Source of the DNA: Leisingera daeponensis
GTDB taxonomy: Bacteria > Pseudomonadota > Alphaproteobacteria > Rhodobacterales > Rhodobacteraceae
Direction of reading: 5' to 3'
Assembly (NCBI RefSeq): GCF_019801465.1
Contig: NZ_JAHVJA010000001.1
Span: forward strand, 310,001 to 374,000
DNA length: 64,000 bases
The translations under genes were made by a program, and so were the position numbers. Shown piece after piece: positions 1 to 8,774 of the stretch. The notes below the pieces were generated by a model. That model saw only the letters and a list, made by a program, of their open reading frames with translations. It made no database searches and was not told the DNA's origin. Position 1 is the stretch's first letter, and the number at the start of each line of letters is the position of its first letter.

Positions 1-1073
1 ATGGCTGGCACGCCGCTGCGGAAATGGACGGGCTGCGGAGCGAGGCCGATATCGAAGTTCTTGTCTGGTCCGACATTGTGCGCGGCAGCATGGAGGCGAC
101 GATTCCCGGCACTTACTGGCTGCTCCTGAAGACCGCCTGGGTTTATATTGCCACCGGAGCGCTGAGACGCCTGATGCGGTTGCGCAAAGGGCCGGTGATC
201 GCTGCGCTTTATCCGGTGGGAATGCTGCTTTTGCAGGCGCTTCTGGCGCTTCTGCTGGCCTGGGGGCTGGCCCGTGCATTTGGCGTGCTGGCCGGGTTCG
301 CAGGGGTGGGCGGCACGTTGGCCGCGAGCATCGGATGGGTCCTGGGCCTTGCTGCGGGCTACGCGCTGCTGCGGTGGTTCAAAAGGCGTGACGGCAAGTT
401 TTTTGCCTATTACCTGATGCATGACTATGCCCATTCGGCAGCTTCGCGAGGCGCCATTCCACCGGAGATGGATGCCCGCATGGCGGAGTTTCGCACCCTG
501 ATCCGTGCGGCGATGGCGGACAACAGCCTGGATGAGGTGCTGGTTGTCGGCCATTCCTCCGGCGCGCATCTGGGGGTGTCCGTGCTGGCAGACCTGCTCC
601 GCGAGGGGCTGCCTGCACAGCGTCCGGCGCTGGGGTTTCTTACATTGGGGCAGGTGGTGCCAATGGTCTCCTTCCTGCCGCGGGCCGGGCGCCTGCGGGC
701 GGATTTGCGCTACCTGTCTCAGCAGGGGGAACTCGCCTGGGTGGATGTGACCGCGCCGGGTGACGGCTGCGCCTTCGCGCTGTGCGATCCGGTGGCGGTC
801 AGCGGCGTCGCGCCGGAAGGCAAGCGCTGGCCGCTGGTGTTCTCCGCCGCTTTCACGCAGACGCTCAGTCCGGAACGATGGAAGCAGCTGCGCTGGCGGT
901 TCTTCCGGCTGCATTTCCAGTATCTCTGCGCTTTCGACCGGCCCGGCGACTATGACTATTTCCGCATTACGGCCGGGCCGCTGACGCTGGAAGAACGCTA
1001 CCGCGGCCGCAAACCCTCGCAGTCGCGGATTGACGTGCCTGTATCCAAGTTCACTTCGGTGGCGGCTGAATGA
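1..1073 (+). CDS. Alpha/beta-hydrolase-like membrane protein, 5' end outside window
   Basis: The reading frame is open from position 3, and the first ATG (24) has no convincing ribosome site, so the gene probably starts upstream of the window. Two hydrophobic stretches lie near residues 60-120 of the visible part. They are followed by VVGHSSGAHLG around residue 175, which has the GxSxG nucleophile-elbow form of lipases and serine hydrolases. I cannot name the substrate. The stop overlaps the P450 start by 4 bases (ATGA), so the two are probably translated together and this protein may act on a substrate or product of the P450. The function is inferred from one motif and the fold is unproven. 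Confidence 0.7.
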   Translation, partial: GWHAAAEMDGLRSEADIEVLVWSDIVRGSMEATIPGTYWLLLKTAWVYIATGALRRLMRLRKGPVIAALYPVGMLLLQALLALLLAWGLARAFGVLAGFAGVGGTLAASIGWVLGLAAGYALLRWFKRRDGKFFAYYLMHDYAHSAASRGAIPPEMDARMAEFRTLIRAAMADNSLDEVLVVGHSSGAHLGVSVLADLLREGLPAQRPALGFLTLGQVVPMVSFLPRAGRLRADLRYLSQQGELAWVDVTAPGDGCAFALCDPVAVSGVAPEGKRWPLVFSAAFTQTLSPERWKQLRWRFFRLHFQYLCAFDRPGDYDYFRITAGPLTLEERYRGRKPSQSRIDVPVSKFTSVAAE

Positions 1074-2425
1074 CTCTGACTATTCCGCCAAAACCGCCTG
1101 CGCGGGCCAGCCGCGTGTCGCTGTGGCGCTATCTGCGGCTGTTCCGCCAGGACATTCTCTCGGCCCAGCCCGCAAAGCTGTACCGCGCCTGGATGGCAGA
1201 GTTCCGCACGCCGTTCTTCCGCTCCTTCCTGGTGAACCAGCCGGACCTGGTGAAGCTGCTGCTGAAGGACCGGCCGGATGATTTTCCAAAGTCGGACCGC
1301 ATTGGAGAGGGGCTGAAGCCCTTGCTGGGCAATTCCGTGTTTCTGACCAATGGCGAAACCTGGAAGCGGCAGCGCCGGATCATTGATCCGGCTTTTGAGG
1401 GCGGGCGGCTGAAGGATACCTACCCGGCGATGCGAGCCGCAGCAGAGGCGGCAGTCAAGCGGCTGGAGGGCAGGCAGGGGCCGGTGGAGATTGAGGAAGA
1501 GACCTCGCACGCGGCAGCGGATGTGATCTTCCGCACGCTGTTTTCGATCCCGATCGAGCATGAGGTAGCGGGCCAAGTGTTCACCCGCTTCCGCGACTAC
1601 CAGCGCAGCCAGCCGCTGCTGAACCTGGCTGCCTTCGTGCCGCTGCCGGGCTGGATGCCGCGGTTCTTCCGCCGCGGAACCCGCCGGAACGCAGCGGAAA
1701 TCCGGGCGCTGATCGCAGAGCTGACCACGGAGCGGATGGCGGCGATCGGGGCGGGGACCGCGCCGGATGACCTGGCGACCAAGATCATGACAACACGGGA
1801 CCCGCAGACCGGCAGCACGTTTGATACCGCCGAGATGGTGGATCAGGTGGCGATCTTCTTTCTCGCGGGCCATGAAACCAGCGCCTCCGCTTTGGCTTGG
1901 GCGCTTTATCTGATGGCGCTTTACCCGGAATGGCAGGAGAAGGTTGCGGCTGAAGCGGCTGCGCTGGAGGATGAGAGCTTTGCCTCGGTGTCCAAACTGA
2001 AAATCAGCCGGGATGTCTTTCGCGAAACCTTGCGGCTGTATCCGCCGGTGCCGATGATGGTGCGCCAGGCATCCTGCCCGGAACGCTTCCGCAACCGTGC
2101 CGTGCCCAAGGGCGCGCAGATGGTCCTCAGCCCTTGGCACCTGCACCGGCACGAGCGGCTGTGGGAGAACCCGGACGGGTTCGACCCGGCGCGCTGGGGG
2201 ACGGAGAACGGCAAGCGATGCCAGCGGGAGGCATTTATCCCGTTTTCAGCAGGCTCCCGCGTTTGCACCGGAGCGGGCTTTGCCATGGTCGAGGGGCCGC
2301 TGATCCTCTCGATGATCCTGCGCCGGTTCCGCATTGAACCGGTGGCTGGCAAGGCACCGGTGCCGGTGGCGCATCTTACGGTGCGCTCCAAGAACGGGAT
2401 CTGGTTGCAGCTGTCGAAACGGTAG
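1070..2425 (+). CDS. Cytochrome P450
   Basis: A 451-residue haem monooxygenase. The I-helix oxygen-activation motif AGHETS is near residue 268, the K-helix ExxR (ETLR) near 317, and the haem-ligand loop FSAGSRVCTG near 393-402 places the axial cysteine at about 399. Length and motif spacing fit a full-length soluble bacterial P450. It is translationally coupled to the hydrolase-like gene upstream. No ferredoxin or reductase gene is adjacent, so electrons must come from elsewhere in the genome. The sequence does not reveal the substrate. Confidence 0.95.
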   Translation: MTLTIPPKPPARASRVSLWRYLRLFRQDILSAQPAKLYRAWMAEFRTPFFRSFLVNQPDLVKLLLKDRPDDFPKSDRIGEGLKPLLGNSVFLTNGETWKRQRRIIDPAFEGGRLKDTYPAMRAAAEAAVKRLEGRQGPVEIEEETSHAAADVIFRTLFSIPIEHEVAGQVFTRFRDYQRSQPLLNLAAFVPLPGWMPRFFRRGTRRNAAEIRALIAELTTERMAAIGAGTAPDDLATKIMTTRDPQTGSTFDTAEMVDQVAIFFLAGHETSASALAWALYLMALYPEWQEKVAAEAAALEDESFASVSKLKISRDVFRETLRLYPPVPMMVRQASCPERFRNRAVPKGAQMVLSPWHLHRHERLWENPDGFDPARWGTENGKRCQREAFIPFSAGSRVCTGAGFAMVEGPLILSMILRRFRIEPVAGKAPVPVAHLTVRSKNGIWLQLSKR

Positions 2426-2450
2426 TCAAAATTTTCAGAAAACTTTGGCG

Positions 2451-2681
2451 TCAGCACAACAGGCGAACGGGTTCATTATTGCAGAAGATGACGACCTGTT
2501 CGCCGTTTAACACCGTATGATCACCGCGGCGCAGCACCTGGGCTTGAAGCCGGGCCAGGCCGGCATTCCTTTCCACATCCCGCAGTTTGCGGCGCACCAC
2601 CCCGCCATAGCGCGCGGATTTCACGTCAAAAATCTGCTGCAACCATAATTTGGTAGAGACCGTGCGAAACACTTGTGGCAT
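2451..2681 (-). CDS. Short conserved-looking ORF, 76 aa, paralogue of the broken ORF at 9233-9492
   Basis: A 76-residue product with the central block VVRRKLRDVER and the C-terminal block EQVVIFCNNEPVR. Both blocks recur in the frameshifted ORF at 9233-9492 (VPRRKIRDIER and GQVVVFCNSTPIR), so this is a real protein family rather than a chance frame. I recall short Rhodobacterales ORFs of this type being labelled, probably wrongly, as phosphoribosylanthranilate isomerase. At this length it cannot be the TIM-barrel enzyme. The function is unknown. It is convergent with the P450 gene, 25 bases from its stop. Confidence 0.65.
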   Translation of the reverse strand: MPQVFRTVSTKLWLQQIFDVKSARYGGVVRRKLRDVERNAGLARLQAQVLRRGDHTVLNGEQVVIFCNNEPVRLLC

Positions 2682-2704
2682 GCGGCCACTGGCCGGGATC
2701 GTGG

Positions 2705-2923
2705 TTAACTTGCTTTCAAACTGCGCAAAACATACAGCCGGATCGCTGACGCCAGCCCGCAGTCCTCACCTCGGGTCTCGTCGATTTCTGCTGCCAAGTC
2801 ATTGATTGCCCTGTCTTCCCGTGCGGCGATCTCACGGAAGGCATCCCAAAACTCATCCTCCAGCGACACCGAGGTCCGGTGTCCGCGCAGGGTCAGCGAA
2901 TGCTTCTTGGGGCGGGAGTTCAT
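2705..2923 (-). CDS. Ribbon-helix-helix domain protein
   Basis: A 72-residue protein. The segment HRTSVSLEDEFWDAFREIA has the beta-strand then two-helix pattern of the RHH_4 family, which are small dimeric DNA-binding proteins. The start ATG overlaps the stop of the DUF4169 gene (ATGA), which itself overlaps fumC, so all three appear to be one translationally coupled unit. The target is unknown, and autoregulation of the fumC unit is a reasonable guess only. Confidence 0.85.
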   Translation of the reverse strand: MNSRPKKHSLTLRGHRTSVSLEDEFWDAFREIAAREDRAINDLAAEIDETRGEDCGLASAIRLYVLRSLKAS

Positions 2924-3096
2924 TCGTCGCGCTTGTGCTCGTCCAGGCGGCGGGCGTCTTGCACGTTACGCGCCTTGTCCAGGTCCTTTTCAGCCTTGGT
3001 CCGCCCGAAAGTCACGGCGTTCCGGTCGGCGCGGGCCTTTTTCTCGGCCCGCGCCTTATCTTTCCGGTACCGGTTCAGATTGACCGGCTTGCCCAT
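2920..3096 (-). CDS. DUF4169 family small basic protein
   Basis: A 58-residue, very Lys/Arg-rich protein beginning [20 protein letters not shown], which matches the DUF4169 pattern as I remember it. It is short enough to be missed by length-filtered gene calls. Its ATG overlaps the fumC stop by one base (TGATG) and its stop overlaps the RHH start (ATGA). The charged helical composition suggests binding to nucleic acid or ribosome, but no function is established to my knowledge. Confidence 0.85.
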   Translation of the reverse strand: MGKPVNLNRYRKDKARAEKKARADRNAVTFGRTKAEKDLDKARNVQDARRLDEHKRDE

Positions 3097-4490
3097 CAGT
3101 CCTTGGGACCGATCATTTCCTCGGGGCGCACCACCGCGTCGAACGTAGCCTCATCCACAAAGCCGAGCGCGATGGCCTCTTCCTTCAAGGTGGTTCCGTT
3201 CTTGTGCGCGGTCTTGGCCACTTTGGTGGCGTTGTCGTAGCCGATGGTCGGCGCCAGCGCGGTGACCAGCATCAGGCTCTCCTTCATCAGCTTGTCGATG
3301 CGCGGCTCGTTGGCCTGGATGCCGTTCAGCATCCGCTCGGTGAAGCTGTCCGCCGCATCGCCCAGAAGCTGGATCGACTGCAGCAGGTTGTAGGACATCA
3401 TCGGGTTGTAGACGTTCAGCTCGAAATGGCCTTGCGAGCCTGCGAACTTGATCGCCGCGTCATTGCCCATCACATGCGCGGCCACCTGGGTCAGGGCTTC
3501 TGCCTGGGTCGGGTTCACCTTGCCCGGCATGATCGAGGAGCCCGGTTCGTTCTCCGGCAGGATCAGCTCGCCCAGACCGGAGCGCGGGCCGGAGCCGAGG
3601 AAGCGGATGTCGTTGGCGATCTTGTAGCAGCTGCCCGCAATGGTCGCGAGCGCGCCGGACAGGAACACCATGGCGTCATGGGCGGCCAGCGCCTCGAACT
3701 TGTTCGGCGCGGTGACAAAGGGCAGGCCGGTGATTTCCGCCATATTTGCCGCCACGGTCTCGCTCCAGCCCTTCTGGGTGTTGAGGCCGGTGCCGACCGC
3801 GGTGCCGCCCTGCGCCAGCTCGTAAATGCCGGGCATCGCCGCCTCGACCCGCGCCAGACCCTGGCGGATCTGGTGCGCGTAGCCGCCGAATTCCTGGCCC
3901 AGGGTCAGCGGGGTCGCGTCCTGGGTATGGGTGCGGCCGATCTTGATGATGTCTTTGAACTCTTCCGACTTGGCCTCCAGCCCTTCGGCCAGTTTGGTCA
4001 GGCCGGGCACCAGCACGTCGCGCACAGACATCGCGGTGGCGATATGCATGGCTGTGGGGAAGGTGTCGTTGGACGACTGGCCCATGTTGCAGTGATCGTT
4101 CGGGTGCACGGGATCCTTGGAGCCGATCACGCCGCCCAGGATCTCGATGGCGCGGTTTGCGATCACCTCGTTGGAGTTCATGTTGGACTGGGTGCCGGAG
4201 CCGGTCTGCCAGACCACCAGCGGAAAGTTGTCGTCGAACTTGCCCTCGATCACCTCGCCGGCCGCCTGGATCACGGCATCGGCGATTTTCGCGTCCAGCT
4301 TGCCCGAGGCTTTGTTGGCCATGGCGCAGGCCTTTTTGATCACGCCGAGCGCACGCACAATGGCCACCGGCTGTTTTTCCCAGCCGATCGGGAAGTTCAT
4401 GATCGAGCGCTGGGTCTGCGCGCCCCAGTATTTCTCTGCCGGGACTTCAAGCGGGCCAAAACTGTCGGTTTCGGTGCGGGTTGCGGACAT
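3096..4490 (-). CDS. fumC: Fumarate hydratase, class II
   Basis: A 464-residue class II fumarase, which interconverts fumarate and malate in the TCA cycle. It has the family signature [11 protein letters not shown] near residue 317, the [10 protein letters not shown] active-site histidine region near 187, and the SSNDTFPTA segment earlier. The start at 4490 ([12 protein letters not shown]) is chosen over an in-frame ATG at 4592 because GGAGAG lies about 8 bases upstream and homologues begin at this point. It is the first gene of a coupled fumC-DUF4169-RHH unit. Confidence 0.97.
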   Translation of the reverse strand: MSATRTETDSFGPLEVPAEKYWGAQTQRSIMNFPIGWEKQPVAIVRALGVIKKACAMANKASGKLDAKIADAVIQAAGEVIEGKFDDNFPLVVWQTGSGTQSNMNSNEVIANRAIEILGGVIGSKDPVHPNDHCNMGQSSNDTFPTAMHIATAMSVRDVLVPGLTKLAEGLEAKSEEFKDIIKIGRTHTQDATPLTLGQEFGGYAHQIRQGLARVEAAMPGIYELAQGGTAVGTGLNTQKGWSETVAANMAEITGLPFVTAPNKFEALAAHDAMVFLSGALATIAGSCYKIANDIRFLGSGPRSGLGELILPENEPGSSIMPGKVNPTQAEALTQVAAHVMGNDAAIKFAGSQGHFELNVYNPMMSYNLLQSIQLLGDAADSFTERMLNGIQANEPRIDKLMKESLMLVTALAPTIGYDNATKVAKTAHKNGTTLKEEAIALGFVDEATFDAVVRPEEMIGPKD

Positions 4491-4695
4491 CCGTCTGTCT
4501 CTCCGTTGAGTATGCGATTGTATGCCGTTTAGCCTGTGCCGGAATGCGGCGCAATTGGCCAGTTGCGCGCAGCATAGCCAAAAGGGCCGCAAGGTATAGT
4601 GCCGAATTGGCGCATTCCGGGCGCTGTAAATATCCGGAACCGTGTTATGCTGGCACTACAAGGACTTGCGCCGCCATGCCGGAAAGGAGATGCGG

Positions 4696-5262
4696 GTGCC
4701 TATATACTTACGAACTGCTGCGCCGATGCGGGCCTTTTCCGCTGTGCTGCTGGCGGCGGGCCTTTCGGTGTTTGCTGCGGCGCAGGGGCTTGCGGCAGGA
4801 ATTTCCGACTTTGCAGGCGAGTATTCCGGCAGCGTTGAAATCGTCAAGGCAGATGGCGACACCGATCCGAGGGACATGAGCGTGGTGATCCGCGAGATGA
4901 AGAAGGGGTTCACCATCAAGTGGACTTCCACCACGGAAAAGGACGACGGCCGCAGGAAGTCCAAGACTTACCAGATCGAATTTCAGAAAGCCGGGCGCAA
5001 CGGCGTCTACACCTCTGCGATGACGCGCAATGTCTTCGGCCATTCGGTGCCTCTAGACCCGATGAAAGGGGAGCCCTTTGTCTGGGGCCGGATAACCGGT
5101 GACACGCTGACGGTCTTTTCGCTGTTCATTCACCCGAACGGCGACTACGAGATGCAGCAGTACGACCGCACATTGGCCGAGGGCGGGCTCGACCTGGTCT
5201 ATGTTTCCCGCCTGAATGGCGAGCCGCAGCGGAAATTGGCGACCTTCCTGACCAAGCATTGA
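4696..5262 (+). CDS. Secreted protein of unknown function, GTG start
   Basis: A 188-residue product with a signal peptide (hydrophobic core AVLLAAGLSVFAAAQGLAA) and a mature domain starting near GISDFAGEYSGSVEI, apparently a single beta-rich periplasmic domain. AGGAG at 4685-4689 touches the in-frame ATG at 4690 with no spacing, but sits 6 bases ahead of GTG at 4696, so GTG is the likely start. A further in-frame ATG at 4726 also keeps the signal peptide. I do not recognise the family. It is monocistronic and convergent with sspB. Confidence 0.75.
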   Translation: MPIYLRTAAPMRAFSAVLLAAGLSVFAAAQGLAAGISDFAGEYSGSVEIVKADGDTDPRDMSVVIREMKKGFTIKWTSTTEKDDGRRKSKTYQIEFQKAGRNGVYTSAMTRNVFGHSVPLDPMKGEPFVWGRITGDTLTVFSLFIHPNGDYEMQQYDRTLAEGGLDLVYVSRLNGEPQRKLATFLTKH

Positions 5263-5270
5263 CCGGAAAG

Positions 5271-5296
5271 AAAAAGGCAGCCCTGCAAGGCTGCCT
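5271..5296 (-). terminator. Rho-independent terminator of sspB, possibly bidirectional
   Basis: GGCAGCC (5276-5282) pairs with GGCTGCC (5289-5295) across a 6-base loop. On the minus strand the stem is followed by five T (complement of 5271-5275). It sits between the convergent secreted-protein and sspB genes. Confidence 0.8.
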
Positions 5297-5323
5297 GTCT
5301 ACTGTGCGGGAGCGGCGCCGGGC

Positions 5324-5800
5324 CTACTTCCGGAAACTGTCAAGCGACACAACATCCGCGTCCTTTTTCTTGGGCTCCTGCGGCTCTTCAGCCATCTCCG
5401 GCTCGTCCTCCGGCTCCGGGGCAGAGGCGTAGCCGTCGGCCTCTTCGTCAGCGCTTTCGAACCGCAGCCCGAACTCCACCGAGGGGTCCACGAAAGTGCG
5501 GATCGCGTCATAGGGGATATAGAGCGGCTCCGGCGAGTCCCCGAAGTTCAGCGTGACCGCAAAGCCGTCTTCGTCCACGGTCAGATTGTCGAACCAATGC
5601 TGCATGACCACGGTCATCTCGCCGGGATAGCGGTCGGACAGCCAGTCGGCCAGTTCTACATCGGGGTGGGCCGTGTCGAAGGTGATGAAAAAGTGATGGT
5701 TGCCGGGCAAGCCGTTGTCGGAGATGTCCTGCAGCACGGTCCGGATCAGGCCGCGCATGGCAGTGTGCATCAGGTTGCCATAGTCAATTTCACGGGACAT
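5324..5800 (-). CDS. sspB: SspB-family ClpXP adaptor
   Basis: A 158-residue protein beginning MSREIDYGNLMHTAMRGLI. The SspB-like core spans about residues 1-110, with NHHFFITFDTAHPDV and VVMQHWFDNL as the typical alpha-type segments. It is followed by an acidic, flexible tail ending VVSLDSFRK, the expected position of a ClpX-binding tail. SspB delivers ssrA-tagged proteins to ClpXP. The tmRNA gene encoding that tag lies about 3 kb away on the same strand. It is monocistronic with its own terminator. Confidence 0.9.
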   Translation of the reverse strand: MSREIDYGNLMHTAMRGLIRTVLQDISDNGLPGNHHFFITFDTAHPDVELADWLSDRYPGEMTVVMQHWFDNLTVDEDGFAVTLNFGDSPEPLYIPYDAIRTFVDPSVEFGLRFESADEEADGYASAPEPEDEPEMAEEPQEPKKKDADVVSLDSFRK

Positions 5801-5919
5801 GCAGTCACCCTTTGTTCATTTGCCGTCAAGCATAGGAGATTTTGCCGGAAACAAAAGAGCAGCCTTGTTGGCCGCCCAAAAATTTTTTGCCGCAGGGGGC
5901 GGTGCCCAAGGCGTCTCAG

Positions 5920-7191
5920 TCAGCTGATTGCAAAAGGGAATTCGGCAATCAGCAAGCCTGCGGCTGCCATCACCGCAAGCAGCAGCAGCATATTGCCGCG
6001 TACTGCCCAGGCGGCCAGCGGGGCAAGCAGAACCAGCAGCGCGGCCGGAGTGATCATGCTGCTCCAGACCGGAAAAGGAACCTGCAGTATGCCAGTCTCA
6101 AAGGTGCCGGTTTCCGCAAAGGCAACATGCATCAAAAACCATGCCGACAGGTTCAGTATCACGCCGGCAACGGTGGCGGTCACTGCCTTCAGCGCCATGC
6201 CCAGCCTTGGGTGTGACGCGATGCGCTCCACATAGGGCGCCGCGGCAAAAATCCACAGGAAACAGGGCATGAAGGTGGCCCAAAGGGCCACGGCGCCGGC
6301 GGCCAGAAACAGTCCGAAACCGCCCTCCTGCAAACCCGACAGCATGGCGACAAACTGGGTGACCAGGATCAGCGGGCCGGGGGTGGTTTCGGCCAGGCCG
6401 AGGGCGTCGATCATCTGCCCGGCGCTGATCCAGCTGAACTGGGTGACCACTGTTTGGCTGATATAGGCCAGCACCGCGTAAGCGCCGCCGAAGGTGACGA
6501 CCGCCAGCTTGGAAAAGAACCAGCCGATATCGGACAGGAACGACGCCCCGGCCAGGCTCAGTGCGATCAGCGGCAGCAGCCACAGCCCTCCCCAAACTGC
6601 AATGGTTCGCAGGGTGCTGCCGTCGCGCGCAGGCAGGGTGTGTGGCGGTGCAGCCCCGGCGGCATCCCTCTGCAGCAGTCCGATGCAGGCCGCAGCCAGC
6701 ACCACAAGCGGGAACGGCAGGTTCAGCAGGAACAGCGCAGCAAACCCCAGGCCTGCCAGGACCCAATCCAGCGGTTTCTTCAAGGCTTTCCCCGCGAGCC
6801 GCCGCAGGGCTTGCAGAATGATGACGACCACGGCTGCCTTCACGCCCAGAAAGGCGGACTGGACCGCGGGCAGGGTGCCGAATTGCGCATAAAGCCAGAC
6901 CAGCACCGCGATCACTGCGGCCCCCGGCAGCACGAACAGAAGCCCGGCCAGCAGCCCGCCGGCGGTGCCGCGCATACGCCAGCCGGTGTAGGTCGCCAGC
7001 TGCATGGCTTCAGGGCCCGGCAGCAGCATGCAAAAGGACAGCCCGCGCAGAAAGCTTTCCTCGCTCAGCCAGGGCCGGTCCTCCACCAGTTCCTTGTGCA
7101 TCACTGCTATCTGCGCTGCGGGACCGCCGAAGCTGAGGATCCCGATGCGCCCGAATACGCGGATCATGTCCGCCCAGGGGGGCGGGATCAT
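5920..7191 (-). CDS. chrA: Chromate efflux transporter ChrA
   Basis: A 423-residue CHR-family membrane protein with about ten hydrophobic segments and the internal two-domain duplication typical of long-chain ChrA. The half-signature SFGGPAAQIA is near residue 20, and a second copy, TFGGAYAVLAY, is near 230. The family exports chromate from the cytoplasm. The start overlaps the chrB stop by 4 bases (ATGA). The pair forms a chrB-chrA operon. Confidence 0.93.
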   Translation of the reverse strand: MIPPPWADMIRVFGRIGILSFGGPAAQIAVMHKELVEDRPWLSEESFLRGLSFCMLLPGPEAMQLATYTGWRMRGTAGGLLAGLLFVLPGAAVIAVLVWLYAQFGTLPAVQSAFLGVKAAVVVIILQALRRLAGKALKKPLDWVLAGLGFAALFLLNLPFPLVVLAAACIGLLQRDAAGAAPPHTLPARDGSTLRTIAVWGGLWLLPLIALSLAGASFLSDIGWFFSKLAVVTFGGAYAVLAYISQTVVTQFSWISAGQMIDALGLAETTPGPLILVTQFVAMLSGLQEGGFGLFLAAGAVALWATFMPCFLWIFAAAPYVERIASHPRLGMALKAVTATVAGVILNLSAWFLMHVAFAETGTFETGILQVPFPVWSSMITPAALLVLLAPLAAWAVRGNMLLLLAVMAAAGLLIAEFPFAIS

Positions 7192-8003
7192 GATCTTCGG
7201 TCCGCGGGCCAGTCGTGGCCTTCGCCGCGACCGTCCCGGGCCCAGCGGTACAGCGCGTCGTATAGTGCCATGCCTGCCTCTAGCTGCTGATGGTCATCCT
7301 TGTGCTGGCGAGAGAGGCCGACGGAGATCGCCAGAAGACCCGCCGCCTCAGGTGCCAGATCGTGCCGGTTGGTGTCGGCGGCTCTCACAACCCGGGACAG
7401 GGTGTCAAGCGCGGGCGTGCGCAGCCCGAATGCATCCAGCATGGTATCAAACGTGCAGAATTCGCCTTGATGCGACCAGAACACGTTCTCCACATCAAAG
7501 GGGGTTGCGCCAAAGCGCTCCGCAACACCAGCGACCTCCGCAGGAGCGACAAATAAAAAGCGCGCTGCCGGGTCCGCGAAGCGGCGGATCAGCCAGGGGC
7601 AGGCGATACGGTCGATCTTCGGCCGGTGCCGGGTCACCCACAGAGTGCCGCCGCCGGCAGGTGCGGGAAGGGCGCCTGCAGGAAGGCGCGGCGCGCCTTT
7701 CAGGCAGCGCCAGCCCTGCATGCCGCCTTGCAGGAATTCGGCCTGGATCCCGTCGCTGCGCAACCAGGCCGCAACGCCCTGTGACAGTTTGAGGCCCTTC
7801 TGACAGATCACGACGCACGGCCGCCCTTGGAGGCGCGCCTTGAGGCTTTCAATTCCGGTATGCGGGTGCCGGAAGGAGCCCGGGATCAGAAAGGGATCAG
7901 CGTCAAAGTCGGCATCTGTGCGAATGTCCGCCAGAACCGGCGCATTCGGTGTGCCGATCAGGCGCAGGAGCTGGGCAGGGGTGATTTCATTCGGGGCAGG
8001 CAT
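7188..8003 (-). CDS. chrB: Rhodanese domain fused to ChrB C-terminal domain
   Basis: A 271-residue protein. Residues 1-110 form a rhodanese domain with the candidate catalytic Cys67 in VVICQKGLKLSQG. Residues 125-265 match the ChrB C-terminal domain (RPKIDRIACPWLIRRF, ENVFWSHQGEFCTFD, LSRQHKDDHQQLEAG). ChrB is linked to chromate-responsive control of chrA in other bacteria. The start at 8003 is preferred because AGGAG lies 8 bases ahead, while the ATG at 8009 is only 2 bases from it. It overlaps chrA by 4 bases. The rhodanese in place of the usual ChrB N-terminal domain suggests a thiol or redox input (inference). Confidence 0.88.
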   Translation of the reverse strand: MPAPNEITPAQLLRLIGTPNAPVLADIRTDADFDADPFLIPGSFRHPHTGIESLKARLQGRPCVVICQKGLKLSQGVAAWLRSDGIQAEFLQGGMQGWRCLKGAPRLPAGALPAPAGGGTLWVTRHRPKIDRIACPWLIRRFADPAARFLFVAPAEVAGVAERFGATPFDVENVFWSHQGEFCTFDTMLDAFGLRTPALDTLSRVVRAADTNRHDLAPEAAGLLAISVGLSRQHKDDHQQLEAGMALYDALYRWARDGRGEGHDWPADRRS

Positions 8004-8134
8004 GAGCATGTCTCCTCGCAAGCGAAGGTTAACATGCGAACCTTGGGCTGTCGCCTCACGGGGCGTTCGCGGTGCTCCCCATAAGCTCTTACAAGCGCGT
8101 TTGTCCCCATTTGTCAAGCATTTGCAGGCGGAGG

Positions 8135-8689
8135 CTAGCGCAGCCGTTCCCCGGTCATACATATGGCCATTGCCTCATGCGGCAGCTGGCCAAGCTGCTC
8201 GAACATCTTGAAATAGTCCATGTTGGAATGCATCTCGGCGATCTTTCCGTCTTCGACGCGTGCCATCAATTGCCCGGTCATCTGAAAGCTGTTCCCGTCT
8301 TTGGGATCACTGGTATCAACCAGCAGCCGGACCGATACCCAGTCCCGGGTTTCCATTGCATGGCTGAAGGTCACTTTAATGGGGCCTAACAGATTGCGCA
8401 GGGCGGCGACCACCTCGCCATAGTCGCATTCCGGTTCGGCCAAGGCCGAGACGGCTCCGGAAATCAGCGTCTTTGATGTCATCACCTCGGCGACCGCATC
8501 CAGATTGCCCTTGCACCAGACCTCTTCGAACCAAAAATGAAGGAGACGAGTCAGGGGCATTTCTGCGCTGTTGTCCGGGTCAAACAGGATAGCCATTTTC
8601 GGGCATTCATCCGCCGCAGGCTGTGCCGTGCCGCCCGCCGGGGGCGCCCGGCGCGGGGAAATTTGTTGTGTTTTGGTAGGTCTTGCCAT
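8135..8689 (-). CDS. SnoaL / NTF2-like protein
   Basis: The conserved-looking part runs from PLTRLLHFWFEEVWCKGNLDAV to MHSNMDYFKMFEQLG, about 130 residues, and has the cone-shaped SnoaL/NTF2 pattern used by ester cyclases and small-molecule isomerases. The start is uncertain: ATG 8689 (GAAGAG 7 bases ahead) adds a Pro/Ala-rich N-terminal stretch, while ATG 8596 gives a compact domain. The substrate is unknown. It lies just downstream of the tmRNA gene on the same strand. Confidence 0.7.
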   Translation of the reverse strand: MARPTKTQQISPRRAPPAGGTAQPAADECPKMAILFDPDNSAEMPLTRLLHFWFEEVWCKGNLDAVAEVMTSKTLISGAVSALAEPECDYGEVVAALRNLLGPIKVTFSHAMETRDWVSVRLLVDTSDPKDGNSFQMTGQLMARVEDGKIAEMHSNMDYFKMFEQLGQLPHEAMAICMTGERLR

Positions 8690-8774
8690 TCTTTTACTCT
8701 TCGGGCGCTGTTGTCCGGCTGAAGACGCGGCAGTATCCGGTAGGCCGTCAAGCAAGCATATTATTCCGGGAAAG

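Noticed and set aside
998-2152. A 384-aa minus-strand frame opposite the P450
   Set aside because: The product is Arg/His/Pro-rich low-quality sequence, typical of the opposite strand of a high-GC gene. The plus frame has all P450 motifs.
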